Below are positions 51,938 through 63,600 of a stretch of DNA of 64,000 nucleotides, piece by piece. Position 1 is the first letter of the stretch, and each line of letters begins with the position of its first letter. The notes under the pieces are model-generated. The model had not been told where the DNA came from. It was given only the letters and a program-made list of their open reading frames with translations, and did no database searches. The translations under genes and the position numbers were made by a program. The DNA comes from Sipunculus nudus (taxonomy: Eukaryota; Annelida; Sipuncula; Golfingiida; Sipunculidae): contig CM049306.1 of the NCBI GenBank assembly GCA_026874595.1, forward strand, positions 9,879,019 to 9,943,018. The letters run 5' to 3'.

Positions 51938-53830
51938 CATGTGCTTGGTTTCTCCTTTTCTGATTGTAAAAGCTTGAAATCTAGTTTGTGCATTCCAGTT
52001 CGAGTAATGGTATTTTAAGTGCCATGTCTGAAGGCTCAGCATTTATAAAACTGTTACGTGAAGTGATTGTGGAGAGCTGACTCTTGGAAATGTCACCGCT
52101 CAACAACGGCACACAAGAAAAGAGCAGTGCCCTGACAGGGTGATTCGTTACTCTTACAAAGTCTCTTGAACTGTTATGTTAAATTACCTTTAAAACACAT
52201 CTAGGGTCTTTATTTGGATGGCCTAAGTTTATTATTCGTAGTCAGGTAGACAAAAGAAATATTTAAAGACATCATTTTACTTTTATGTTTTATCTATGTG
52301 TTTTAGGGTGTTTTTATGCTTTTTGACAATTGTCTTCAAACTTTCTACTATTTTTATCCTGTGAAAGTTTCATCCTGGAAAAAATGGTATTTCCTAAATG
52401 ACAGCAGATTTTTAATAAGGAAATACCATGTTTGGTATTTTTTTTTAAATTTTACCCTTTTGATGATTTTATTATCTTTTCGACACACTTAACATATAAT
52501 GAACACTTGTTAAACAAAATGACATTGTAGTTCACTTGAACCTTATCAGTTATACAAATTAAATGTAGAATCCTGTTACAATTAAAGGAACGGGAACATC
52601 TCTTTTTTAAAAAGAGTTGAACTGAGACTACTTTGTAATTGGTTTTAGAAGACCATTCCAATAACTTTAGCATCAAAGTTAAATGCCTTAACAACCAGGC
52701 AAAATCCTACCCCCTGATACACAGGGTATGAGTCAATACAGGGGATAGGGGTATCCAATATTAGAAAGGTGATATGGTTAATGTTAATAAAAAAAAGTCC
52801 CAACTTTGATAACCCTCCCACACCTGCGACTCATCCCCCCCTTGAAGATAAATGGATGCCGCTGCTTATACATCCTGGTACTTCCTCCTGGTGAGGAAAC
52901 GCATTTGATTTCTAATGACCAGTTACCGCGGTCACTCTACACCTAGAAGTCTGCCCTGCCACCAGTTATCACTGTCACTCTACACCAAGAAGTCTGCCCT
53001 GCCCTGACACATAATATGTCACTTCCTGTTCATACCAGCTTATGGTCTTGCCTTCTCATGTAAAAGTGACCAGTGCACAATGTTATTTTTGTCATAATGA
53101 TAGGGTTTTTTGGAGCTCCTTTCAAATGACAGATACCAGTACAAGAGATATACAGTACTGGAATATATGAAAAAAAATTAACCAGTTTAAATTATGTTAG
53201 CTTTAATATTTATGAACTTGGTGAGAGAAAGTGATGCTTTATTAGTGTTTCATAATTGTGACATGTTTGCTATGATCTCATCAAATTTTAGAAAATGACT
53301 TAGTAAATAAGAACTTGAGCCACACCTAGTACCTCACCACTGACACCATACCTGACTTGTGTTAAAAGCATCAGATTTAGTCAAATTTATGAAAAATTGT
53401 AGGATTTGAAAATGATCATGATAATGATATACACCTTTCTATATTTTATGACTTTTTATATATTTGTCATAAAATTCAGTGGCAGCACTGAAAATGGTTT
53501 TAATTCCAAAAGATCTTTGCACATGTGTGGAAACACCTTGGCCAACAAGCGCTGCTATCCATTCTGTCTACAGCATCAACCCTGCCCAACAGTCATTCAA
53601 GACTGCCATCTTGAAAATGTTCTATGGATGTTTAAAAGCATTAAGCATACTGAAAACATTTTGCAGAATTAGCTTTACTTCAGGTGGTACAGAAATGATT
53701 TGTGATTTATTGATGAACTGCACTGATTTCAACCTGAAGGTTATATCAATCTCAGGATTGGAAGTAGTAGAAAACTTGGTCCATTGTGGTCCGACAACCA
53801 CTAGCAGTCACCCCCCCCCCCCTCCCCCGC
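51938..53830. other. Intron sequence with a small tandem duplication
   Basis: The 30-bp direct repeat partner is at 51965-51994. A 43-bp unit (CACTCTACACCAAGAAGTCT) is duplicated at 52919-53003. Overlapping open frames at 53406-53856 (up to 125 codons) end in a proline run made by a 12-C tract (53811-53822). They show no recognised domain and are not called as a gene. Confidence 0.5.
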
Positions 53831-53998
53831 CAGTCACGTGGGGTGTGTTGCAATAAGGTGACTTAAGTCATGTAGGTGACTTAAGCCCGGGGGCACCTGT
53901 GTGTCACTATGGTAACCATTATGACGTCACAATTGTCACAATGGTATTTAGGCCCGCAACTGGGCTTAAGTCCAGTAAAATGTTATTGCAACAGGCCC
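53831..53998. mobile_element. MITE with TGTTGCAATAA terminal inverted repeats
   Basis: The left end carries TGTTGCAATAAGGTGACTTA, and the right end reads CTTAAGTCCAG, then TTATTGCAACAGGCCC. Their inverse match covers TGTTGCAATAA and ACTTAAG. The element is about 165 bases and contains GACTTAAGTCATG and a TGACGTCA palindrome (CRE-like, near 53922). It is non-coding and its superfamily is not assigned. Confidence 0.6.
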
Positions 53999-55389
53999 CT
54001 GTAGTGAGTGATTATGAGAGACAACTAACAAATAACCTTGAAAACTAGGTCAAGGAAACAAATATCATTTGCAAATACTTAAATTGGAGATTAAGCATTG
54101 ACATGTGTTCAGGACTGATGTAGTTTGTAAGAAATGTAGTGTGTAAAAACCTATGAAACCAGCAGTTCACTATGTATCCTAGTAGTCCAGAAACATCATC
54201 AAATGTAATTAAAAGAATATATAAAATTGAATGGGTATTTTTTTACCTTTAGTATATCAGAACAAAGCTATCATTATGATAATGACTTTTTATTAATTAT
54301 TATAAAAGTTATATATATATATGTATAGTACTGTGGTACATCATGAAATCAAGCTAACTTAACACATAGTATAATATTATATATACATCTGTACTAAATG
54401 ATAGTTCCAACAGGACATTATCAACTGGACATTTTAAAAATATGTACTTTAAATAATGTCATGAGTTTGTTTAATAAGAGAAATTCCATTAACTGTTAGT
54501 AGGCAAGCTGCAAATTTGTCTTTTGAAAACAAATGCATTAATTTTAACTTTATATTTTTTTATTCCTATCACATACTACAAACGGTAACAACATCTACAC
54601 AAAACATCCCCACTACATGTCTAACATCTCTTGCACAAATATCATTTTTTTAGGTCAAGGATATTTGAATGTACTTGATCTTATATCAGAATTAAGATGC
54701 CTGTGAAAATGTAATTAATATTTAAAAGAAAATAACAGGAATAAGGAAAAGCATTTAACTGATTAAAAGTGTCCTGGCACCATATGGTAGAAACTTGATA
54801 CACTGTGTGAAGTATTGATTTAGGTCCTGAATTCTTTGATTACCATCTGTGCTCTTTTACGGCTTGGGTTGTACTCCCTCTCATGAACATGAATATGGAT
54901 TGGTGGAGGCGAAGTACAGTTATGGCTTTAAATGCAGTAGCTAAAAGCTATTCATTTATGGTACTAATGGAAATACAGAGATGAAATATTTACTTGGATA
55001 ACATAGTTCTGTGGGAAAATATTTATGTTGTGAATGTTCTTTTTTAGTTGACTGTTTAAGTTACATTCACCATAATTTATTGGAATATATTTATTTTTTT
55101 TTATATATTTATGATCATACAGGGAAAGTCTCTATTTTGATTCAAAACTTATTGTATAATCAAGATAGTAACAGAACAATATGCAGTGAAACCCCCTGTT
55201 GTGGATTCACGGAACCAGCCATTTATTTCATTGTATCAGATATCAGTGCCAGAAGGGGTCATCTTTGGCAGCTCTGTTGTGGCAGGATGTTCGAGAACCA
55301 GCTGTGGGACACAGACTTCCATGAAAGTCTAGCTTTTTTCCATTATCAGTTGGTTCTACACCCATATTGAATGCACATTAATTGTTTTG
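53999..55389. other. Intron sequence
   Basis: AT-rich intron with an (AT)n microsatellite near 54310. A 119-codon open frame at 55011-55370 has no recognisable motif and is not called. Confidence 0.5.
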
Positions 55390-56170
55390 AGACTTTTTTT
55401 ACCTCGGCTGACTGTGTCTTCTGAATTATAGTCTTGAAAATGTTAGACCTATCAATCTCAAATTGACATACTGTTAGAATTCCCAAAGTTCTCCTACCAA
55501 ACCAAAAACCAAATCTTTGCAACTTCATACTTTTGAAAAATTAAGGAAAAGCCTCTATTTTCTGTGGAAAACCTATTGTTACACTTAAGGACTGCTTAAT
55601 ATTATAATCAGTCTTTGTCATCTTTAGCATAAATATTCATCTATATATTTCCTATATACATGCCAGAAATAAGGTCAATATAGCGTAATTTGTTTAAGTA
55701 ATATTACTTGGTCAGAAATCAGAAAAGATATACACTCACTTAACATGATAATTGTTGAAGCTAGAGACTTTTTTCCAAGGACAAAACTTTATTGAAGATT
55801 CAATTGAATATCAGGTATTAGATCAGAATTTTGTAATTTTATTTAAGTTATTAGAATAAATAAAAAAAACACTACTTTAAAGTTTGCCCAATTTTGAATA
55901 TGGCATACATTTTACCCTGTGAGCACTTGTTTTAATTTTCACAAGAATTACAAATAAGGATTTAATCTTTTAAATCAGATATTTAAAAAATAAAAGCTCA
56001 GAAATGGGGCTAGAAATTAAATTTATATTTGGAGGCTCTGTTGTATTAAATTACATTGTCAAGCTCCAGGTGGCCCACTTCTGGTCACTGGAGGTCATTT
56101 AATACAGTTCTGCCTGGGCAACCTGACTGCAGGTAATGCAACACTAGGAGACCCCTGCTGTCACAGCTGT
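55390..56170 (+). mobile_element. Decayed family B copy B4
   Basis: The order of words matches B1: CTCGGCTGACTGTGTC, ATACTGTTAGA, TCTCCTACCAA, GGAGGCTCTGTTGTATT, ACATTGTCAAGC, GGAGGTCATTTAATACAG. Identity is clearly lower than among B1, B3 and B5, so this is an older insertion. The 3' hairpin end is absent. Confidence 0.5.
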
Positions 56171-57983
56171 GCAGCAATCCTCATGTCCCTCTAATACTTC
56201 ATTTTATGAAATGAGGTCGTTCTGACCTAATTTAGCCATAAAACTTGGTCAGACAGGATACTGTTATCATTGCTGTCGGCTCCTCTGTTATTCATCAGAA
56301 TTTGACCAAACCATGCATTATTCATCAGTTTGTGTCAGAGTACTCATTTTGCTCATGACCTTGACTTATGCTTTCAAAGTCAAGTCACATTAGACTTTAC
56401 ACATCATTTGTTTGTTAGTGCAACAACAGCAAGGGTTTTGATTGGATTTTGTTCTAATTTAATAGAAGCTAGGTATCGACTAATGAATCTTTCAAACTGA
56501 TCACCTTTTTGGTAGACCTTGACCAATATTTGTGCAATTTATTAGCACTTTTGCATTTTCAACAGTGACTAAATATCATCAAAAAGTGGTCATAGGTGTA
56601 TCTCAGGCAAATTGTCAAATATTCTTGTATATCAGTATTGTAACATTCTGATTTCACAGTTTTCTGAAATGAGGTCATTCTGACCTAATTTAGCTGTAAA
56701 ACATGGTCAGACTGAATCCCTTTATCAATGCTATTGGCTCCTATATTATTCATCAGAATTGGCCCAAACCATGCATTATTCATCAGTTTGCGTAAATGTA
56801 CCCATTTTTCTCACAACCTTGAATTTTGCTATTTATTATATTATATCTCATGTATTTCATATACTCTATCTCCCTTTACAACTTCTGGGCTCACTTCAGC
56901 ATCCATGTCTATAATTCTTATATATTAGTATTGTCGTATGAAATGTTGATATGATTTCCTGAAATAATGTGTCCATGGGGCGCTTCATGTTTTTGCATGC
57001 AAATACAGCTTTGTCTAGTTAATTGATAAAGTAGTTAACACCAGTTGATTGATTTAACATGTGACAGGATAGCAGCTCAAATAAAAAAAATATTAAAATT
57101 GATTTTGGATGGGGGTGTAAGCATATATGGAACATTGCAAGTTTATTTTACTATTTGTGAACATATGCTTTTCATGGGTAAAGTAACTGAGGAGATATTT
57201 AAGAAGTCCAGTGCACCTGACATTAACTGGCCTTGTGATTAAAATTGAAATTAATTTGAAATCACAAACTTAAGATTTCCCAAAAGTAATATTAAGTCAT
57301 GCAGAGGCCAACAGGCTCTGAGAGCAAAATAACAGGATGACAGGAAAGGGGTTCTTAATTGCAAGAAGAAGGTACATAGCTGTCCTCTGAGTTTTACTGT
57401 TAAACCAATCAGGTGGCAGCAACAGTCAAAGTTAACTCCAGCTGTCTATTACCCAGGCTCTCAGATTCTCCCAGGATGTGGATTTCTGGACATCCAATGA
57501 TTTCATGTCGTAATTAGAGGCAGACAGGTTTTGCTGCTTTCATAGTGGTTTCCTTTTGGGAATACTACTTAAAATTAGCTCTGCTTACTTGAAGCAAAGA
57601 TGAAATTTATAAGTCCCATTTGCTTGATAACGGATGAGTTGATTTGAATTAGAGTGTGTTCTGTCACTGGGTGTTCTTTGAGGGAGATAAATCTTGTTGT
57701 TTTGATGTTATCTGGGTGTGTAGCAACAAGAACAGCTGGTGCACCTACCACTACCATGAGATCATATATCTCTCAGATTTACAATTCCTGATCATCATTT
57801 CCCTATAAACCCTTTTTAATATCAAATACAACATTTTGAGATACCTTGCATGCCCACAAATAAGGGAAAAGGGAAAACAAAAGAAAAGTAGAAATGTGTG
57901 AAAGTCCAAACTACTCCAGCATCGTTGACAAAACTGCGGAAGTTGAACCTGACTGATATAAACACTTAAAATGGATTGTAAAG
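56171..57983. other. Intron sequence with a local duplication
   Basis: Two related segments at about 56200-56360 and 56660-56820 share GAAATGAGGTC, TTCTGACCTAATTTAG, TCATCAGAATT and ACCATGCATTATTCATCAG, about 455 bases apart. They indicate an old tandem duplication. Nothing coding is supported. Confidence 0.5.
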
Positions 57984-58145
57984 TCTGACTGGTAAAAACT
58001 GATGAAGATACATTGGATAAAACTCTGATGAAAGTGACTGGTTAAAACTGATGAAGATTAACTGGATAAACTATTATAAAAGTGACTGGTAAAAACTGAT
58101 GAAGATAAATTGTATAAACTCTCATGAAAGTGACTGGTTAAAGCT
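57984..58145 (+). repeat. 48-bp tandem repeat, just over three units
   Basis: Units begin GTGACTGGTAAAAACTGATG and are spaced 48-49 bases apart (57987, 58036, 58084, 58132). It lies about 540 bases upstream of the last exon's acceptor. Confidence 0.8.
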
Positions 58146-58682
58146 ACAATAAACAAGATTTATATAAATTAATGAAGAGAACTGATATGACACTGTGATC
58201 AAAAAGTACATGTAAATTTTTGCGAAGTTACTCTCTGAGTAAGACCTTGTAGCATCTCCCAGAATAGTGAACATGGGTGAACCAGTGCAGGGCCAGACGT
58301 TTTTATCAGGGAAAGTAAAAGCCTGTGTCAGACTGATGTTTCTTCGTGAAGATGACTTTGGGTGTGGTTTTGGATCTGAGGTCTGACCTTTTACTTGACT
58401 TTCTTTGAAGATAACTCACAGTTCATTCATGCGAGCACCACATGTGGAGAAGCTATAGTGCTCTTTGTTTGAACTCTGGCTTTGATTTTGTAATCATTGT
58501 CTCTAGAGGAAAGTCCATACTGTGATAAGCTGATTACTTTTCACAAAACTAAGTTTTACTGTTTGTCTACAGTTGTCAAAATATGTCACTGGATGAGAAT
58601 GAAGATGATAATGTGATAAAAATGATGATAATGTGATTAATGTCGACCAAAAATGTATTATCATTTTTTTCTGTTGTTACAG
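58146..58682. other. Intron end and acceptor
   Basis: Intron ending in ATCATTTTTTTCTGTTGTTA and CAG at 58680-58682, a strong pyrimidine tract and acceptor. An ATGATGATAATGTGAT direct repeat lies just upstream (about 58600-58640). Confidence 0.6.
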
Positions 58683-58882
58683 GTCTCACATACTCATCGC
58701 TGACTCTGTTGTCCACGGTGGTGATTCTGCTGGTGGCCACGCACCTTAACGGCTGGAAACTTAACAAGAAGTACGGCGTCATCCTCATGGTCGTCTATGT
58801 CATCTTTAATGTACTCACATCCCTATATGAACTCAATATCTTTGGAAAATTTCATCCACCAACATGTCCTGGTGAATATTAA
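58683..58882 (+). CDS. SLC24 exchanger last exon (final two helices and stop)
   Basis: It enters in phase 1 after TTGTTACAG and reads to a TAA at 58880-58882. It encodes a helix (about LTYSSLTLLSTVVILLVA), THLNGWKLNKKYGV, a last helix (about ILMVVYVIFNVLTSLYEL) and a short tail ending HPPTCPGEY. Two final helices and a short lumenal or extracellular tail are normal for NCKX proteins. NGWKLNKK and LYELNIFG resemble vertebrate NCKX5 as I remember it. The exon is markedly GC-richer than its surroundings. A 42-kb intron separates it from the previous exon, but phase and protein continuity (YSKG then LTYSS) support the join. Confidence 0.93.
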
Positions 58883-59066
58883 ACATAATAGCAATGTCAA
58901 ATATTTCTAATGTGAAAGGTGGCGTTTTGTTTATTCATAACCTCATTACTGGGCATGGTGTGTCAGAAAATACTTGAGTTTTAACAGGTGATACATCCAT
59001 ATTAGCTGTCAAAATATTGTCATTTTTGTTGCCCAAAAGCTTAATATCTATATCAATAAGTGGTTT
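58883..59066 (+). other. Probable 3' untranslated region (end not determined)
   Basis: This is sequence after the stop codon. No AATAAA was seen before the family B element starts. An ATTAAA overlaps the stop (58878-58883) but is too close to be a convincing signal for this mRNA. The 3' end of the transcript cannot be fixed from the sequence. Confidence 0.35.
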
Positions 59067-60633
59067 TTAGCTCAGCTGACAGTAAGTCATCTGAGCTGTA
59101 GCAATCACTCTTTGTCTGTCGTCCGTCCGGCTGTCTGTCCGTTAACAGGGCACAAATCGTAACCACTGGACCTAGAATCTTCTAACTTGACATCCAGAGA
59201 TGTCCATGAAAAATCTCCTTGGAAACCTCAAATTAGGTCTCTGTTAACCATATTCACCCAGCTATGAGGCTCCGAAGTAACCCCCAGAATAATGGAAAAT
59301 ATCATACAAAAGCTCAAGTATCTAAACAACTAATGCATTGATCACCATGATTCTTTGCAATGATATTGACCATGGAGTGTTTTATCAGTTTCTGCAGATT
59401 TGTGGCACCACCTGTATTTTTTTTTATTTTTACAATTTTTTTTCTCTATTTTTGAGACCTTTAAAGATGTGGTCATCTGTTAACAGGACATAAATTGTTA
59501 CTCTTTGTCTGTCGTCCGTCCGGCTGTCTGTCCGTTAACAGGGCACAAATCGTAACCACTGGACCAAGAATCTCCTAATTTGACATCCAGAGAGGTCCTT
59601 GAAAAATCTCATTAGAAACCTGAAATTAGGTCTCTGATACCCATATTCTTCCAGCTATGGGGCTGCGAAGTACGCCCCCCCCCTAGAATAATTGAAAATT
59701 TCATAGAAAAGCTCAAGTATCTGAACAACTAATGCATTGATCACCATGATTCTTTGCATGGAAATTGATCATGGAGTGTTTCATCAGGTTCTGCAGACAG
59801 GTGGCGCCACCTGTATTTTTTTAATGATTTTTTTTTTACTCTATTTTTGAGACCATCAAAGATGTGGTCATCTGTTAACTGGGCACAAATTGTTACTGCT
59901 GGACCTTGAATCTTCTATCTTGACATGCAAGGAGGCATTCTCTTTGGAAACCTCAAATTAGGTCTCTATTACCCAGAACCTCTGAGCTATGGGGAAAGAC
60001 CCCAAGAGTAATGGAAAAATGGAAACAAAAGCTCAAGAATCTGAACAACTAATGCATTGATCACCATGATTCTTTGCATAGATATTGATCAAGGATATGC
60101 GGTCATCTGTTAACAGGGCACAAATCATATTGACTAGACTTAGAATCTTTCAACTTGACATCCTTGAAGGTCCATGAAAAGTCTTCAAGGAAACCTGAAT
60201 TAGGTCTTTCTTACCCATACCATTTGAGCTATGGCGCTCAAAAGTGCCCTCAAAACAATTTAAAGTTTTAAACAAAAGTAGTGCACAAATCATAACCATT
60301 GGACCTAGAATCTTCCGATTTGACATCCAGGGAGATCCATAATAAGTCTCCTTGCAAACTTGAAATTATAGGTGTCTGTTACTCATATTTTTCAATTTAT
60401 GCGGCATGTTTGAAGACCCCAGAAATAATGCAAAAAACATACAAATTTCGAGAATCCTCAGGAATGGGTGAATGGATTGTCCTAAAATTTGCTGTGCTTA
60501 TGCGTCTTAATGAACTTAAGCTAACTTGCATGAATGATGGTGCCACCTCCATTATCTTAATTAGTTCCCTATGGAAGGACATATTGTCAACATGTCAGTC
60601 AGCTGAGCGTCATGACCCATGGGTCACTTGTTT
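59067..60633 (+). mobile_element. Family B Helitron-like repeat, complete copy B5
   Basis: The 5' GCTCAGCTGAC (59070-59080) with partner CTGAGCT, and the exact inverse GTCAGCTGAGC at 60598-60608, frame the element. The 3' end has the 14-bp palindrome TGACCCATGGGTCA (60613-60626) directly followed by CTTGTTT. The interior is five shortening units, each starting GGGCACAAATC (about 59150, 59537, 59880, 60113, 60283). At 59797-59814 lies an 18-bp perfect palindrome containing GGTGGCGCCACC. It is non-coding. Confidence 0.75.
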
Positions 60634-63600
60634 TCTGAAGGTTTCAAATAACAGGGTTTTTTTTACAGAGCATTTCACATAATTTAAAAGTTCTTTTCAA
60701 TTCTTAAACTCAAGGGCAGTAAAATAGCTGGCAATCTAATAATAGAAATTTGTTAAATTTCCTTTAAAGTTTTCAACTTGGCAAAATTTTTCTGAAATTT
60801 ATTGTGAAATATTTTAAATGTAATATAAGAATTTTATAAATATATTCATAAAAAAAGGGAAAGGTTAAAGGTAAAATGTCTGCCAGAGGAAGACTGAAGG
60901 ACTGAAGAGGGCAGGAAGAGGGGAAATTCATGTCAGTGCACAACACCTGATGGGTTTAGACCCATTTTGTGCTGAATTAACAAAATTTTATTCATCATGA
61001 CTCAGTGAAACCTTGAAATTATGACTACCAATGGAACCTTGATCAAGTGGTCACATTTTCGAGGTGGTTGTCTAAGTGAAGTCTGATATGAAGAGCAAAC
61101 TGGAATTTGGATCATAAAAAAGTAGTCAATATTTTCAGGTGGATGCTAAACCCTGGTGGTCATCAGGAGAGGTTTTGAATGTATTACTGTATGATCCATT
61201 GTTATGTTTGCTTTGCCTCAGCAAATGGTTTTCAGGTTTCTTAAGCTTCCAAAACAGTCAACATATACTGTCTGTCAGAAGTTGAAATCAAGTTAAATAC
61301 CCAAGACTTTAGTACACATTTTAAAATAGATCAGAATTAGATCAAATGCAACGGGGGATTTTTCTTGCTGTCTTATTCAGTCACTGTTATTTCATTTATT
61401 TGACAAAAATACCAATGATTATCATGTCATATACAAAAGAACCTAAAACGAAAGTGATTATGTTAGATCCTCATGTGTGGACAGGTGAACAAAATAACTG
61501 TCCAACAGTTGCAGTTCTGTAGAGCAACTCTAAGTCCCTCAGGTAAGTTAAGTCATTGCCAGTCATTTATTGGGAAAGAATTGCAGCTTGGGCAATCCAC
61601 TAATACATGTGTCAGTGCAAAAGTACTCGTACAATTATTGATGGTTTAGACAAGTATCACTATATTAATTTTATTCTTGCCCTAGATTTGAAATGAAAGT
61701 CAGTGGTTCTTACAAGAATGTGTATCAAAATAGATTTTAGCTGTAAGAATGTAACATTTTAAACCAGGTGAGTTGCACTGGAAGTAATGACATATCAGCA
61801 GTGTCTGTGTATGTCTATTCAGACATGCCGGATCAGTTTGATTGATAAATCTCAGCATCACCAGAATATCAGGGCATGCTGGGAAAGCTGGATTAATTTA
61901 TTTGGACAGAAATAGAGTACTTAAATGATGCAGGCTTAATGTAATACAGATAAAGGTGTGTGAACTTGGGTGATTAATCATCACAGCATTAATGGAAATG
62001 TGGTTTGAAGTTAATTAATGACATAAGAAATCAGAAGAATATCTATCAGCTTCTATTCAACAGATTTAGCTAGTTTTACATGTTTTTCAAGATTCTTGCA
62101 TGTTTACTTATTATGAGTCACACTATTATTTTTTTTATTCATTAAGATGTAATGAATAAAAGAAGTAATAGGCAATGAGAAGATCTGGTAATCTGCTGCT
62201 TGATTAAGTAGTTAGCAAAAATGTTCCTGTTCACGTCAGAGCCTTAAGGCAGTGGTTCTTTATTAAAGGCATGGCTAATTGACTCTGACTGGCTGATTAG
62301 ACTGACATGCTGCTTAATAGGTTCAAAAAATTTCCATCCTACCCCCAGCTGTTGATGAGTCTGGAACCTAAACTCAGAAACAAATTATTCAAGATATGAG
62401 GAAATCCCCCACAGTTATGTTTCTTGGACTGATGACACTAGAGGAAAATCATTGCTGTCCCTGAATGAAAATTATATTCAAATTTAAATGTGTACTTCTT
62501 TAGTATTGAACGAACTAATCAGGGTAATTACACCAAATTCAGTTGGCTAAAATCATTTTTTATATATTTTTATATTTTATTCATATAAAGATTGCCCCTT
62601 TTTTCAATGGCAGAATTTGGTTTCTCTAAACATGGACTGGATACATTGTCTGTTATATCTTTATCATGGTAAGACTTGTTTGAATTGCAGTATAAATGGC
62701 TTTAGATCAGTGTTCATGGTGACCCTGGAGGTTGGAGGTGACCTATTGGGTTTGATTGATTGACAGCTAGCTTTATGATAGAATTTTATGACCTGACCCT
62801 TGACCTTTGGGAGTGGCAGCAGATCTGACCCGCAGGGACAATTCTGAAGTTGCTAAGAGCTGGGCCAGCTGCTGTCACAGTCACAGTGGAGCTACCAGTA
62901 GATGTACATTATACAGACTGTCAGTGGATGTGAAATGTTACTTCATAGCTGGACATAAAATCAATTTGCATGCAGAACCACTTCCCTCCCCTTTACTTTG
63001 TATTTCTTAAAATCTTGTATAGTAAGTATATGAAAGGATAAGCCAAGGAAAAGACTGTCTTGTGTTTGACAGATTGTATATATTCATGCTCATGAAAAGC
63101 CTGATAATCATGATAATAGTGAAAAATATTGTTTAAACTGACAAACTTGAGATTTTAACTTTTAGTGAGTCTTTTCTGTGGACTGAGCCTACCATAACTT
63201 TTACAGAATATGGAGTTAATTATATTTTGCGTCAAATGTCAGGTTTTTTGCCTGGTCTGTGGTATGTGAAGTGAGAGGACCTGGTGACACATAAATGTCT
63301 CTGACAGCAAGCCCAAGGATTTTAATGCAAGACTTTTCTAGATCAGATTAACAGTGGAGCGTAAGAAATGATATTACCTAGAAAAAAACCTCAGTCATGC
63401 TGATGTTTATGGTGACTTGTCATTAAATTACATCAAGGTAAACTTGCATGGTATTTGATATTTTTTCTTACCATGGTAACCATTGTAAGATTGGCAGCTT
63501 TACATGAAATATGAGTTTCACTACTTTTTAGATCATTACACATGTTCTTGTTTTTAAGACACAGAAGTAACTGTATTAACTTAAGTATTCACATATTGGT

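Larger units (their letters stand above)
1..58882 (+). other. SLC24-family Na+/K+/Ca2+ exchanger gene, 3' part (gene span)
   Basis: This is a split gene whose exons together encode the C-terminal half of a K+-dependent Na+/Ca2+ exchanger. Proteins of this family sit in the plasma, Golgi or melanosome-related membranes and exchange Na+ for Ca2+ plus K+. Every exon found begins with two bases that complete a codon and ends with one base of the next (phase 1-1), so the exons join without a frame break. The order is cytosolic loop end, two membrane helices, alpha-2 repeat, last two helices, stop. The C-terminal exon (NGWKLNKK, LYELNIFG) and the LCLGLPWF segment resemble what I recall of vertebrate NCKX5 more than NCKX1-4. 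Family membership is firm; the subfamily is an inference from memory. The N-terminal half and the alpha-1 repeat lie upstream of the window. Confidence 0.92.

Noticed and set aside
53406-53856. Overlapping frames of 88 and 125 codons ending in polyproline
   Set aside because: The proline run is a C tract next to a MITE, and the rest matches no family I know.
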